Made by a program: the position numbers and the translations under genes. DNA of 64,000 bases from Neobacillus niacini (GTDB lineage Bacteria > Bacillota > Bacilli > Bacillales > Cytobacillaceae): contig NZ_JAMBOB010000002.1 in assembly GCF_023715415.1 (NCBI RefSeq), positions 186,001 through 250,000 of the forward strand, read 5' to 3'. Position 1 is the first letter of the stretch, and every line of letters begins with the position of its first letter. This document shows, piece by piece, positions 17,735 to 26,346 of the stretch. A model generated the notes under the pieces. The model worked only from the letters and a program-made list of their open reading frames with translations, ran no database searches and was not told the origin of the DNA.

Positions 17735-18646
17735 ATGGAGAAAATAACTTTATCTGTACATAATTTGAAAAAAATAATCGGCAAAAAAGAAATCATTAAA
17801 GGGATTAGTTTTGATTTAAAAGAAGGTGAGGTATTTGGATTCTTAGGTCCAAATGGTGCCGGTAAAACAACGACCATCCGGATGTTAGTGGGATTAATTA
17901 AACCTACTTCCGGAAGCATTCAAATTGGCGGCTATAATATTGAAGAAAACTTCGAGGAAGCAATGAAACATCTCGGCTGTATTGTTGAAAATCCTGAATT
18001 ATACCCGTATTTGTCTGGATATGATAATCTGCTGCATTTTGCGAATATGCTTGAAGGCATCGGCAAAGAGCGTATCAGTGAAGTGACAAAGCTTGTAGGT
18101 CTAAAGGATCGAATTCATGATAGGGTAAAAACCTATTCACTTGGAATGAGACAAAGACTGGGGATTGCACAGGCGCTATTAGGAAGACCCAAGGTATTAA
18201 TTCTGGATGAACCAACGAATGGGTTAGATCCTGCTGGAATTAGAGAAATGAGGGAGTTTATTCGGTTCCTTGCTGAAGATGAAGGACTAAGTGTTCTTGT
18301 ATCTAGCCATCTATTAAGCGAAATTCAACTACTTTGCGACCGAGTTGCAATTATTTCAAGAGGAACCGTAATTAAAACGGATTCTGTTCACAACCTGTTA
18401 TCAAATAGAGAAAGAGTTGTCTGGCGTTTCCATCCCCTAGAGGAGGGGAAGCAGGTTTTGCGTTCTGTCACAACCATTGAAGAAAAAGAAGATGGTTCCA
18501 TTTCGACCGAATATGATGAAATTAAAACAGCGCAGTGGAATAAAATGCTTGTCGAAGCAGGGGTTTCTGTGACTGAAATGAATCGCAAAATGCCTGTATT
18601 GGAAGATTTGTTCCTCGAGTTAACCGGGGGTGATTCCATTGAATAA
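17735..18646 (+). CDS. ABC transporter ATP-binding protein
   Basis: The 303-residue protein is a bacitracin/antibiotic-export type ATPase: Walker A FLGPNGAGKTT, signature YSLGMRQRLGIAQALLG, Walker B VLILDEPTNGLDP, H-loop VSSHLLSE. A C-terminal domain of about 85 residues follows, as in BcrA-like subunits. AAGGAG sits 10 nt before ATG 17735; the in-frame ATG at 17714 would begin within the esterase gene. The stop overlaps the permease start by 8 nt. With the permease it should form an exporter of peptides, lipids or antibiotics; no sensor kinase is adjacent to suggest which. Confidence 0.92.
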   Translation: MEKITLSVHNLKKIIGKKEIIKGISFDLKEGEVFGFLGPNGAGKTTTIRMLVGLIKPTSGSIQIGGYNIEENFEEAMKHLGCIVENPELYPYLSGYDNLLHFANMLEGIGKERISEVTKLVGLKDRIHDRVKTYSLGMRQRLGIAQALLGRPKVLILDEPTNGLDPAGIREMREFIRFLAEDEGLSVLVSSHLLSEIQLLCDRVAIISRGTVIKTDSVHNLLSNRERVVWRFHPLEEGKQVLRSVTTIEEKEDGSISTEYDEIKTAQWNKMLVEAGVSVTEMNRKMPVLEDLFLELTGGDSIE

Positions 18647-19619
18647 GCTGGTTCAAAATGAAATGATGAAGCTGATAGCCAAGAAACGTCTAATTGTGAT
18701 TGCGATTATTATTAGCATTCTGGTTGCAATGTTTACTTATGCCCAATATAAAGAGGTTGAAAGGCAAAGAGAAAAGTTAGGAACCGACGATTGGCGGACG
18801 ATGATCCAACAAACGATTATTGACCAGCAAAACCGAATTAGCAGTTCTCGAATTTCGGATGAATGGAAAAAACAACTGCAAATTGCCTTGCAGCAAAATC
18901 AATATTATTTAGATCACGATATAAACCCCTCCGAGCCTGGTGCTCCGACGTTTATGAGGATTTTTTTAGAGAATTCAATTGAACTATTTATCCCTTTGAT
19001 GGTGATGGTCATTGCCAGCGATATTGTATCCTCTGAGCATAGTCAAGGCTCGATTAAGTTACTATTAACGCGGCCAGTAAAAAGGTGGAAGGTCCTGCTG
19101 AGTAAATATATAAGTTTAACTTTTGCCATCTCGTTAATTGTGGCAATAGCTGGAATTCTCTCTTATGGTATTTCAGGATTGGTGTTTGGTTATCAAGGGT
19201 GGGGAGCACCCGTATTGACTGGTTTTAGTGTGAATGATGCAGGTTTAAATACCGCTAGCGTGAAGTTAATTGATCAATGGCAGTTTCTATTAATGGACTT
19301 TGGACTTGTATGGTTTGTAGCGATTGTCGTTGGGACATTGTCTTTCATGCTATCTGTATTAATTCGCAGCACGGCTGCTGGTATGGGTGTTATGCTGGCT
19401 GCTCTAATTTCTGGAGCGATTCTTAGCAATATGGTTTCATCGTGGGAGTCAGCTAAGTATTTCTTTATGGTGAATTTAAAGCTAACAAACTATATGAATG
19501 GGAACCCTCCGCCAATTGAGGGAATGACATTGTCATTTTCAATGTTGGTTCTCCTTGTGTGGTGGGCGATTGGATTATTTGTATCATTCTTTGTATTTAC
19601 CAAAAAGGATGTATATTAA
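18639..19619 (+). CDS. ABC-2 type transporter permease
   Basis: The 326-residue protein has an N-terminal cytoplasmic stretch, a first helix at about 16-34, an extracytoplasmic domain rich in Gln/Arg (about 40-110), then about five helices to the C-terminus. The sequence SEHSQGSIKLLLTRPVKRWKVLLSKY, between helices, is the classic ABC-2 permease coupling region. TTG 18639 is preferred because GGGGGTGAT precedes it; GTG 18630 overlaps that site. It partners the ATPase upstream with overlapping ends. Substrate unknown. Confidence 0.88.
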   Translation: MNKLVQNEMMKLIAKKRLIVIAIIISILVAMFTYAQYKEVERQREKLGTDDWRTMIQQTIIDQQNRISSSRISDEWKKQLQIALQQNQYYLDHDINPSEPGAPTFMRIFLENSIELFIPLMVMVIASDIVSSEHSQGSIKLLLTRPVKRWKVLLSKYISLTFAISLIVAIAGILSYGISGLVFGYQGWGAPVLTGFSVNDAGLNTASVKLIDQWQFLLMDFGLVWFVAIVVGTLSFMLSVLIRSTAAGMGVMLAALISGAILSNMVSSWESAKYFFMVNLKLTNYMNGNPPPIEGMTLSFSMLVLLVWWAIGLFVSFFVFTKKDVY

Positions 19620-19657
19620 TACAAGTAAGGAAGCAATTCCTACAAATAGTAAAATGA

Positions 19658-19686
19658 AAAAACCACCTGTAAAAGGTGGTTTTGCT
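19658..19686 (+). terminator. Terminator after the ABC permease gene
   Basis: AAACCACCT pairs with AGGTGGTTT around GTAAA, followed by a short T-containing tract. Confidence 0.7.
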
Positions 19687-19778
19687 GCCTTAATTGGGGG
19701 ATTAAGGCGATGATTAAACAAGGGATATTCTATTCAATGGCAAGAAGGGAGGGATTCCTTTTCCATTGGTTTAACCAT

Positions 19779-21002
19779 TTACTGATTAGCTGTCATTTTT
19801 ACTGGTTCTTTACTTACTCCAAGGTGCTGTTTAATGATAAGGGAAGGGCCGCCAAGGTTTAATAAATAGCGAGCTTCAATTACCTGTTTCATGAAAGCAC
19901 CAAATAATCCTGATAATCTAAAGTTTCCAACTTTTCCTACTGCAGCCAAGGTTCCGATTGATGCAACAGATCCTTTGTGATGGTATTCAAATGCTTTCAA
20001 ACTGCCTCCTCTTAACGCAGCTACAATATTCTTTGCACAAACATCAGCTTCTTGAAGGGCAACCTGTGCAGTTGGAGGAAGAGCATTTTTTTCATCCTTC
20101 ATAAATAAGGAACAGTCACCAATACTAAAGATGTTCTTTCTATCCTTAACACGGAGGAATGAATCTACTGGAAGTTTACCTTTTACAATCGGTAGGCCGC
20201 AATTCTGTACAATTTCATTGCCTTTCACACCACATGACCAGATTAATGTTCGAGTAGGAATTTCGATATTATTTTCAAGCACAACCTTTTCAGGTGTACA
20301 TTCTAAAATCTTAGTTGCCATATACATTTTGATATTAAACTTTTCAAGAACTTCGGTTGTATATTGGATGGATTCCTTAGGGAAAAACGGAATAACCGAA
20401 GGTGCAGCCTCTACGGCAACAATTTTTACATCTTCAAATGGAACATCATATTTTTTACAAAGTTTAGGAAGTCCTTCAGCTAATTCACCTAACATTTCTA
20501 TTCCTGTAAATCCGCCGCCCGCTACAACAAAGGTGAGGCGAGATGGATCTTTGTCTTCTTTATAAAGGGATAATTGTCGAATGATTTGATTATAAATGGC
20601 TTTGGTACTTCTAAAGCTGCGAATGGCAAAAGCATGTTCCTTAATACCGGGAATTCCGAAAGTTTCGATATCAAAACCTAAAGCGACTAATAGATAATCG
20701 TATTCTACCGTTTCGCCACCTTCTAGGTGGACCGCTTGCTTTGTTGTATCTACCCCCGTAACATTGCCCTTTTTAAAATTTGTTTTTTCAGGATTAATTA
20801 AGTCTGGAATCTCCATTGCAATTTGACGATCTGCCGCAGTTCCCGCTCCAGTTTTATGGAGTTGTGTCGTAATGTAATGATATTCATGTTTATTGATTAA
20901 AGTAACGTCTGCTTCGCCAGACTTTAGTAACTTTTCTAGCTTTTTACTTGTGATGATTCCACCGTATCCTGCTCCTAAGATCACTATTTTTGGTTTATTC
21001 AT
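19779..21002 (-). CDS. ndh: Type II NADH:quinone oxidoreductase
   Basis: This single-subunit, non-proton-pumping enzyme passes electrons from NADH to menaquinone on the inner face of the membrane. The 407-residue protein shows two dinucleotide-binding motifs, VILGAGYGGIITSKKL (FAD, N-terminus) and FVVAGGGFTGIEMLGEL (NAD, about 157-173). It also has ATG-like SCGVKGNEIVQNCGLP and FSIGDCS, typical of Ndh/YjlD, and the C-terminal membrane-associating segment GGPSLIIKQHLG. Two Rex-type operators lie 36 and 92 bp upstream, so it is probably repressed by Rex when NAD+ is high relative to NADH, as for ndh in B. subtilis. Monocistronic. Confidence 0.95.
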   Translation of the reverse strand: MNKPKIVILGAGYGGIITSKKLEKLLKSGEADVTLINKHEYHYITTQLHKTGAGTAADRQIAMEIPDLINPEKTNFKKGNVTGVDTTKQAVHLEGGETVEYDYLLVALGFDIETFGIPGIKEHAFAIRSFRSTKAIYNQIIRQLSLYKEDKDPSRLTFVVAGGGFTGIEMLGELAEGLPKLCKKYDVPFEDVKIVAVEAAPSVIPFFPKESIQYTTEVLEKFNIKMYMATKILECTPEKVVLENNIEIPTRTLIWSCGVKGNEIVQNCGLPIVKGKLPVDSFLRVKDRKNIFSIGDCSLFMKDEKNALPPTAQVALQEADVCAKNIVAALRGGSLKAFEYHHKGSVASIGTLAAVGKVGNFRLSGLFGAFMKQVIEARYLLNLGGPSLIIKQHLGVSKEPVKMTANQ

Positions 21003-21037
21003 TTTAACCCTCTCCTATCACAATATCTATGTATAAT

Positions 21038-21055
21038 TTGTGAAAAACTTCACAT
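21038..21055. promoter_or_regulatory. Rex-type operator 1 (ndh)
   Basis: TTGTGAAAAACTTCACAT fits the Rex consensus TTGTGAA-N4-TTCACAA with a single final mismatch. It lies 36 bp upstream of the ndh start. Confidence 0.8.
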
Positions 21056-21093
21056 TTATCATTAAAAAATATAGAGCAATTTGCTCGTTAATA

Positions 21094-21111
21094 TTGTGAA
21101 TTTTTTCACAT
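21094..21111. promoter_or_regulatory. Rex-type operator 2 (ndh)
   Basis: TTGTGAATTTTTTCACAT fits the same consensus and lies 56 bp from operator 1, so Rex dimers could bind both sites cooperatively. Confidence 0.8.
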
Positions 21112-21176
21112 ATCTTCTATATTCATAGAATACGATATCTTTTAAGAAGAAACAAGTGGTATTTACTATTAAAATT

Positions 21177-21183
21177 TGTCGAA
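21177..21183. promoter_or_regulatory. Possible Spo0A box
   Basis: TGTCGAA is an exact Spo0A box, and an imperfect inverted copy (TTCGACT) lies at 21197-21203. It sits 98 bp before the secreted-protein gene at 21282. A 7-bp match is weak evidence by itself. Confidence 0.3.
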
Positions 21184-21281
21184 TTGGTAAATTTTTTTCG
21201 ACTTATAGGGAATGATAAATTCGTGCCAATTTAAAAACTGGTTAAATATGACGAATATAGTAAGAAAGAAGGAGACTAGTA

Positions 21282-21866
21282 ATGAAAAAAAGAATGTTGA
21301 TTATCTTGCTAGGATTAATACTAGCAATGCCAGGCTTTGCATTAGCAAATGTACAAACGCCAGGTGGAAATGAAAAACCAGCAGTACCAGACTCTCAGGA
21401 TAAAGATGGAGAGAAGGATACAGAGGAATGTGATTGTGAAAAACAGGAACATAATCACAAAGACTGGCAGGCAAAAATGGCAGAGCGTGAACAAAAACTG
21501 CTAGGATGGGTCGATCAATTTACCCCTGATAAAAAAGCAGAATGGACAAAGGTATTAGCTGAGAAGAAGGAATTAAGAAACAAGTGGCTAAGTCCTGAAA
21601 ATGCTGCGAAACGTGAAAAGTGGAAGCAAGAAAAAATGTCGAAGATTCAAGAGTTAAAGAAACAACTGGATGCAGGAAAAATAACAAAAGAGGAATTTGT
21701 TCAAAAAGCTCACGGAGGCAAAGCAATGGGTCATTGGAAAACCTATCATGACCTAAAGAAAGCAGTTGAGGCGAAAAATGATAAAACTGCAGCAGAATTG
21801 TTAAATCAATTGCTCGATCAGTCTAAACAACATAATGAAAAGATAAAGACAATGTTAGCAGAATAG
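21282..21866 (+). CDS. Secreted Lys/Glu-rich helical protein (YckD-like)
   Basis: The 194-residue protein has a clear signal peptide (MKKRMLIILLGLILAMPGFALA, cleavage likely after ALA-NV). The mature part starts with a Pro/Gly/Asp-rich segment and the acidic ECDCEKQEHNH cluster. The rest is charged helix with several Trp residues and KITKEEFVQKAHGGKAM, a layout like the small DUF2680/YckD secreted proteins of bacilli. The Cys-x-Cys and His residues could bind metal, but that is a guess. RBS GAAGGAGA precedes ATG 21282. The small gene at 21886 follows 19 nt later, probably in the same transcript. Function unknown. Confidence 0.7.
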   Translation: MKKRMLIILLGLILAMPGFALANVQTPGGNEKPAVPDSQDKDGEKDTEECDCEKQEHNHKDWQAKMAEREQKLLGWVDQFTPDKKAEWTKVLAEKKELRNKWLSPENAAKREKWKQEKMSKIQELKKQLDAGKITKEEFVQKAHGGKAMGHWKTYHDLKKAVEAKNDKTAAELLNQLLDQSKQHNEKIKTMLAE

Positions 21867-21885
21867 AAATGTGGAGTTGATTCAC

Positions 21886-22011
21886 TTGGCTAGGAATCGA
21901 TTGTTAATGACAACAGCTGCACTAGGGGCAGCGTATTTACTAAGAAATGATAAAGCACGGAAGAAACTAATCAATCAACTTCAAAACTTTGCGGATAAAT
22001 CGCGAAGATAA
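21886..22011 (+). CDS. 41-aa basic membrane-associated protein (DUF3918-like)
   Basis: A short gene with TTG 21886 and GTGGAG 9 nt upstream. The product begins with basic residues and a short hydrophobic stretch (LLMTTAALGAAYLL) and ends with RNDKARKKLINQLQNFADKS and two Arg. The pattern (basic start, Ala-rich hydrophobic patch, RNxxARxKL) matches the small DUF3918-type proteins found near tatA in bacilli. It is probably cotranscribed with the secreted-protein gene upstream; a terminator follows immediately. Role unknown. Confidence 0.68.
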   Translation: MARNRLLMTTAALGAAYLLRNDKARKKLINQLQNFADKSRR

Positions 22012-22050
22012 AAAATGCAAGCTGCGATAGTGCAGCTTGCATTTTTCTTA
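22011..22050. terminator. Bidirectional terminator between convergent genes
   Basis: AAATGCAAGCTGC pairs with GCAGCTTGCATTT around GATAGT, with T-runs on both strands, so it serves both the 41-aa gene and tatA. Confidence 0.85.
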
Positions 22051-22263
22051 TTTTTTTAATTCAATCTTTTCCTTCTGTGCCTCTTTAAGATCATCCTTAA
22101 ACTCTTCCTTAATGTCATTGGTAATTCCATCTGTAGCACGCTTGAATTCACGAAGGGATTTACCAAATGCACGGCCAATTTCAGGCAGTTTATTTGGTCC
22201 AAAGACAATTAAGGCAAGCACTAGAATTAAGATTAATCCGGGTACACCAATGTTTGAAAACAT
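22048..22263 (-). CDS. tatA: Twin-arginine translocase subunit TatA
   Basis: TatA forms the pore-like oligomer that moves folded proteins with twin-arginine signals across the membrane. The 71-residue protein has the family layout: a short N-terminal transmembrane helix ([17 protein letters not shown]), the FGP hinge ([14 protein letters not shown]), an amphipathic helix ([13 protein letters not shown]) and a charged tail. AGGAGG precedes ATG 22263. No tatC is adjacent, so the partner must be elsewhere or this is a solitary TatA-type subunit like TatAc. It is downstream of and co-directional with the M42 peptidase gene (20 bp gap). Confidence 0.92.
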   Translation of the reverse strand: MFSNIGVPGLILILVLALIVFGPNKLPEIGRAFGKSLREFKRATDGITNDIKEEFKDDLKEAQKEKIELKK

Positions 22264-22283
22264 ATTGAACCTCCTTAAATGTA

Positions 22284-23333
22284 TTAGAGAACTAATTTAG
22301 ATTGTACGTAATGTAATAAAAGCTTTGCTGTATTTTCAATTGATGATTTGTGTGTTCGTTCAAAAGCGTGCGAGGAATCGATTCCTGGACCTATTAACCC
22401 GTGTACGATGTCGTGACCAGCGCGAATGGCTGCTGAGGCATCGGAGCCATAGAAGGGATAGATATCGAGTTTGTACTTAATATTATTTTCTTCAGCAAGC
22501 CGTACTAAATTTTTTCGGAGTTCGTAATGATAGGGTCCACTTGCATCCTTAACACAAATAGAAACCGTGTATTCATCTGTTGATTGTCCATCACCCATTG
22601 CCCCCATATCAACGGCCAAGTACTCGACTGTTTCGGGTGTAATATTGGAATTACCACCGTAACCGATTTCCTCATTGTTTGAGATTAAGAAATGGGTGGT
22701 GTACGGTAATTGTATGTTTTCTGTTTTTACTTGTTTAATTAACTGAAGTAAAATCGCGACACTTGCTTTATCATCCAAATGACGCGATTTAATAAATCCG
22801 CTTGGAGTTATTTCTACCCGCGGATCAAAAGAAACGAAATCGCCAACTTCAATCCCTAGTGCTCGAATATCCTCTGCATTATGTACTTTTTCATCCAGTC
22901 TGATTTCCATATTTTCTTGATTTCGTTCAGCTTTTCCAGCGTCCTTATAAACATGGACAGAGGTTTGATGCATCAGAATGGTACCGGTGATTTTTCTTCC
23001 GCTGCTGGTTTCAATTTGGCAGTATTCACCCTCAATCGAGTTATACTTAAAGCCGCCAATCAAGTCAATTTTAAGTCTTCCGTTTGCCTTAATTTCCTTA
23101 ACCATTGCCCCGAGTGTATCTACGTGTGCCGTAAGCATACGATGCTGACTAGAATTCTTTCCTTCTAGAGTCGCGATAAGGCCGCCTTTACGGTTTCTTC
23201 TTGTCTCAACCTTCAATTCTGCCAGATACTTTTCAACATAGGATATCACTTCATTTGTATTCCCAGATGGACTAGGAATCGATACTAAATCCACCAATAA
23301 TTTCATTGTTTCCTCTGTATTCTTATTTGTCAA
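22284..23333 (-). CDS. M42 family metallopeptidase (aminopeptidase/endoglucanase-like)
   Basis: Cytoplasmic, dinuclear-metal aminopeptidase of the M42 group, which forms large tetrahedral assemblies in characterised members. The 349-residue protein shows [14 protein letters not shown] at the start, metal ligand His in [11 protein letters not shown], Asp in [14 protein letters not shown], Glu pair in [10 protein letters not shown], Asp in [10 protein letters not shown], and a late His in [15 protein letters not shown] 23333 is chosen because AGGGAG ends 9 nt before it; a longer frame from GTG 23360 would include that site. It is followed at 20 bp by tatA. Substrate range unknown, probably peptides. 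Confidence 0.9.
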   Translation of the reverse strand: MTNKNTEETMKLLVDLVSIPSPSGNTNEVISYVEKYLAELKVETRRNRKGGLIATLEGKNSSQHRMLTAHVDTLGAMVKEIKANGRLKIDLIGGFKYNSIEGEYCQIETSSGRKITGTILMHQTSVHVYKDAGKAERNQENMEIRLDEKVHNAEDIRALGIEVGDFVSFDPRVEITPSGFIKSRHLDDKASVAILLQLIKQVKTENIQLPYTTHFLISNNEEIGYGGNSNITPETVEYLAVDMGAMGDGQSTDEYTVSICVKDASGPYHYELRKNLVRLAEENNIKYKLDIYPFYGSDASAAIRAGHDIVHGLIGPGIDSSHAFERTHKSSIENTAKLLLHYVQSKLVL

Positions 23334-23522
23334 AGCTTTTATCTCCCTTCGAAATAACACTCTTTCTTATTATAACATTTTATAGAAAACTCAATCGAAT
23401 TCAAAATTCGGCAACTTTTTCGTGTTCACTGCATAGTGTAGGAAGTGTGGTTTTTATTGAAAATGGGTATAAAAGGAATAATTTAGAATTATTAAATAAC
23501 TTATCGTTTATGGGGGAGAAAA

Positions 23523-23834
23523 ATGACCAGATTTGAACTATATCACCAAAAAACAAAGCAAATTTCCTGGAAGAGACCATTTTCTATCATACTAATATGT
23601 ATGATAGTGAGCATAAGCTTTTTTGTGTTTCGGTATTATTATCAAAGTACAATTAAAATTGAATCACCAGAGGAAAATCTAGGGTCCCAGGTCGTCATCC
23701 ATCTTCCTGATGGAAAAGAAGTGTTTACCTATGAAAATTACATTTTTGAAAAGGATGGAAGGACTTACTATAAGGGTGAGCGGAATACCATTGATTTAAC
23801 CGGGGGTAAGGTAACGTACGAAAATTGGGAGTAA
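23523..23834 (+). CDS. Single-pass membrane protein, unknown function
   Basis: The 103-residue protein has a short basic cytoplasmic N-terminus, one membrane helix (about 20-40, FSIILICMIVSISFFVF) and an outside domain of about 60 residues rich in short beta-strand patterns (VVIHLPDGKEVFTYENYIFEKDGRTYYKG). No cysteines and no known motif. GGGGGAGA sits before ATG 23523. It is monocistronic, divergent from the peptidase gene and convergent with corA. I do not recognise the family. Confidence 0.68.
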   Translation: MTRFELYHQKTKQISWKRPFSIILICMIVSISFFVFRYYYQSTIKIESPEENLGSQVVIHLPDGKEVFTYENYIFEKDGRTYYKGERNTIDLTGGKVTYENWE

Positions 23835-23870
23835 CAAAAAAAAGACTAAGCAGCCTAGTCTTTTTTTGTT
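23833..23870. terminator. Bidirectional terminator before corA end
   Basis: AAAAAGACTA and TAGTCTTTTT pair around AGCAGCC with A- and T-runs on either side, serving both converging genes. Confidence 0.8.
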
Positions 23871-24819
23871 ATTTGAACCAGCCCTTCTTTTTAAACCAGA
23901 GAGACATTCCTAAAACGACTAAAAACATTAAGAATAGAGTGGAAAAATAACCATATCTCCATGTTAATTCCGGCATATAGTGAAAGTTCATCCCATAGAT
24001 CCCTGCTATAAAGGTAAGCGGCATAAATAAGGTAGTAATAACTGTAAGAACCTTCATCACATGGTTTGTTTGATGTGAATTTAAAGAAATATAGCTGTCT
24101 CGGATGTCAGACGCTAATTCTCGATTGGCTTCAACCATTTCGGTTAGTTTTAACAAATGATCATGGATATCAGAGAAGTACTCCAATTTGATCTGCATTT
24201 TGGTCATGCGTTGTGAATTAATGATTCGATAGACCAAATCTCTCATAGGAGTAACGGTATGTCTTAAAGCTAGAAGCTGGTGTCTTGTATCGAAAAGATC
24301 CTCTAATAAGGCCTCCATTGATCTCCCCTTAGAATTCTCATCTAATTCATTTAAGGTATCCTCCACTTGATAGACAAGCGGAAAATAATTATCCACCATT
24401 TTATCCAAGACATGATATAACACTTGAGATGGATGCCACTTCTTAACTTTTGTAGAGAGTGAAAATCTGTTCCAAACTTCATCAATTTCGGGTGATGGCT
24501 GGTGGTGAAAGGTTACAATAAAATTCTCAGCAAGGAAGAAATCAATTTCTTCTTTAGTAATAGTGGTTGGATTTAAGGCTTGTGTGACAAAAAAAGTATA
24601 ATCCTCATAATAGTCGAGTTTTGGGCGCTGCAAGGTAAAGATACAATCCTCGATTGCCAATGGGTGAAATTGAAGTGGCGAATTTAAAACCTCTATTTCA
24701 CTTTGAGATGGCTGGTGAAAATCAATCCAATACCATAAGTAATTTCCATTGACTAACTCTGTTGCGTCCAAATTATGGATCAATTGATAATTTTGGTTTA
24801 CTGCAATCGTTTTAATCAT
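23869..24819 (-). CDS. corA: CorA family magnesium/divalent cation transporter
   Basis: CorA forms a pentameric channel-like carrier for Mg2+ (also Co2+, Ni2+) in the membrane. The 316-residue protein has the large N-terminal cytoplasmic domain (PLAIEDCIFTLQRPKLDYYEDY), the long stalk helix, and two C-terminal membrane helices. The diagnostic GMN motif is intact in IYGMNFHYMPEL at the end of the first helix, and the tail is basic. ATG 24819 is preferred because AAGGTG lies 6 nt before it; ATG 24837 upstream lacks such a site. Monocistronic. Whether Mg2+, Co2+ or Zn2+ efflux is its main job cannot be told. Confidence 0.92.
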   Translation of the reverse strand: MIKTIAVNQNYQLIHNLDATELVNGNYLWYWIDFHQPSQSEIEVLNSPLQFHPLAIEDCIFTLQRPKLDYYEDYTFFVTQALNPTTITKEEIDFFLAENFIVTFHHQPSPEIDEVWNRFSLSTKVKKWHPSQVLYHVLDKMVDNYFPLVYQVEDTLNELDENSKGRSMEALLEDLFDTRHQLLALRHTVTPMRDLVYRIINSQRMTKMQIKLEYFSDIHDHLLKLTEMVEANRELASDIRDSYISLNSHQTNHVMKVLTVITTLFMPLTFIAGIYGMNFHYMPELTWRYGYFSTLFLMFLVVLGMSLWFKKKGWFK

Positions 24820-24989
24820 ATTTAACACCTTATTCATTCTTCAGGATTTAGACAATAATCTACATTCCATAATCATACCGATAAAAGCTATTAATTTCAA
24901 AATAGGATTAGGGGATATTTCAATTATCGGAATAAAATACCATTAATCAAGGAAAGGTAAGGGGAAAGAAGTGGATTTGAGGGAAGGTA

Positions 24990-26321
24990 ATGTCATCTAA
25001 TAAGGTTCAATCCATTCATGATTCCATAAAATCGAAAATTCAAAAGTCTGAAGACATTGTTTTGAAGGAACTAAAAACAAAGGAAAAAAATCTTGACACT
25101 TTTTATTTCAAAACACTTACTGACGAGACGCAATTACAAAATTTCTTAATTAAGCCCTTCTTTGAAATCATAACGCCAGATCGGTTTTTATCCTATTTAC
25201 AATCACACCCGAAAATTAAACCTTTTGAGAGTGAACAGCAAACCCTGGATGAATTGATTGGGGGAGCGGTGATTCTTTTTTATATGGATACTATTTTTAT
25301 TTTGGATAGTAGGATAGACCGCAATAATTCAGTTTTGGATACAACGGTCGAAACAACCATTCAGGGGCCGCAATCAGGGTTTAGTGAAAGTCTTGGCACA
25401 AATCTTGGATTGATTCGTCACCGTTATCCTGAGCCTTCCCTACAGGTGGACTCAACTAAAATAGGTTCCATATCCAGAACCCAGGTTATGATTGTTTATG
25501 ATAAAAATAAAGTGGATCCGGTAGTACTTGATAATGTGAAAAAATTCCTTTCGTCGATTGACATTGAAATATTTCAGTCAGGAGAGCAATTGTTAGATTT
25601 TACAAAAAAATCAAGGCGAACTCTCTATCCAACCATAATGGTTACGGAACGACCTGACCGTGTTGCTGTTAACCTCACAACAGGAAAAGTAATATTACTC
25701 ATTGCAGGGTCACCTTTTGCAGTACTTATGCCTACAGTAATGAAAGATTTAATGGCTTCAATGGCAGACATCTATCAAACCTATTGGATAGGTAAGTTTT
25801 TACTAACACTGCGATATATTGGATTGTTTACGAGTACGATGCTCCCCGCCGTATACGTAGCATTGACAAGCTATAATCCGGAGGTATTTCGAGTTCAATT
25901 GGCTCTATCCGTAGCAGGTAGCCGTCATGCGGTTCCATATCCATCGTTTATAGAAGTGTTACTGATGTTAATAATGATGGAGTTGCTAATGGAGGCAAGT
26001 ATTCGACTTCCGAAAGCCATTGGTCCCACAGCTACTACGGTAGGGGGGTTAATATTGGGACAGGCTGCTACCGATGCAGGACTTGTAAGTAATATCATGA
26101 TTATCATAGTTTCATTAGGAGCAATCTCTAATTTCGTGATTCCGATAAGTATTTTTAGCTTTGCAGTTAGGATCTCAAAGTATTTACTACTGTTATTATC
26201 GATATTTTACGGGTTAGTGGGCGTGATAATAGGATTCTTCCTTTTGATAGCCTACATGGTAAGTCTTGATAGTTTTGGTAAGCCGTTTTTTACCTTTATC
26301 GAAAACAAATCAACGAATTAA
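24990..26321 (+). CDS. Spore germination protein, GerA family (germinant receptor A subunit)
   Basis: A subunits of germinant receptors sit in the spore inner membrane and sense nutrients with their B and C partners. The 443-residue protein has an N-terminal cytoplasmic domain (about 1-245) and four to five membrane helices in the C-terminal half. Family motifs include VETTIQGPQSGFSESLGTN, RHRYP, TERPDRVAVNLTTGKV, LPKAIGPTATTVGGLILGQAA and NFVIPISIFSFAVR. It is somewhat shorter than the usual 480-500 residues, mainly at the N-terminus. GAGGG precedes ATG 24990. It is the first gene of a gerA-gerB-gerC operon. The ligand is not predictable. Confidence 0.92.
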   Translation: MSSNKVQSIHDSIKSKIQKSEDIVLKELKTKEKNLDTFYFKTLTDETQLQNFLIKPFFEIITPDRFLSYLQSHPKIKPFESEQQTLDELIGGAVILFYMDTIFILDSRIDRNNSVLDTTVETTIQGPQSGFSESLGTNLGLIRHRYPEPSLQVDSTKIGSISRTQVMIVYDKNKVDPVVLDNVKKFLSSIDIEIFQSGEQLLDFTKKSRRTLYPTIMVTERPDRVAVNLTTGKVILLIAGSPFAVLMPTVMKDLMASMADIYQTYWIGKFLLTLRYIGLFTSTMLPAVYVALTSYNPEVFRVQLALSVAGSRHAVPYPSFIEVLLMLIMMELLMEASIRLPKAIGPTATTVGGLILGQAATDAGLVSNIMIIIVSLGAISNFVIPISIFSFAVRISKYLLLLLSIFYGLVGVIIGFFLLIAYMVSLDSFGKPFFTFIENKSTN

Positions 26322-26346
26322 TTCCTTTTGGCTTAGGGTGGTGGGT

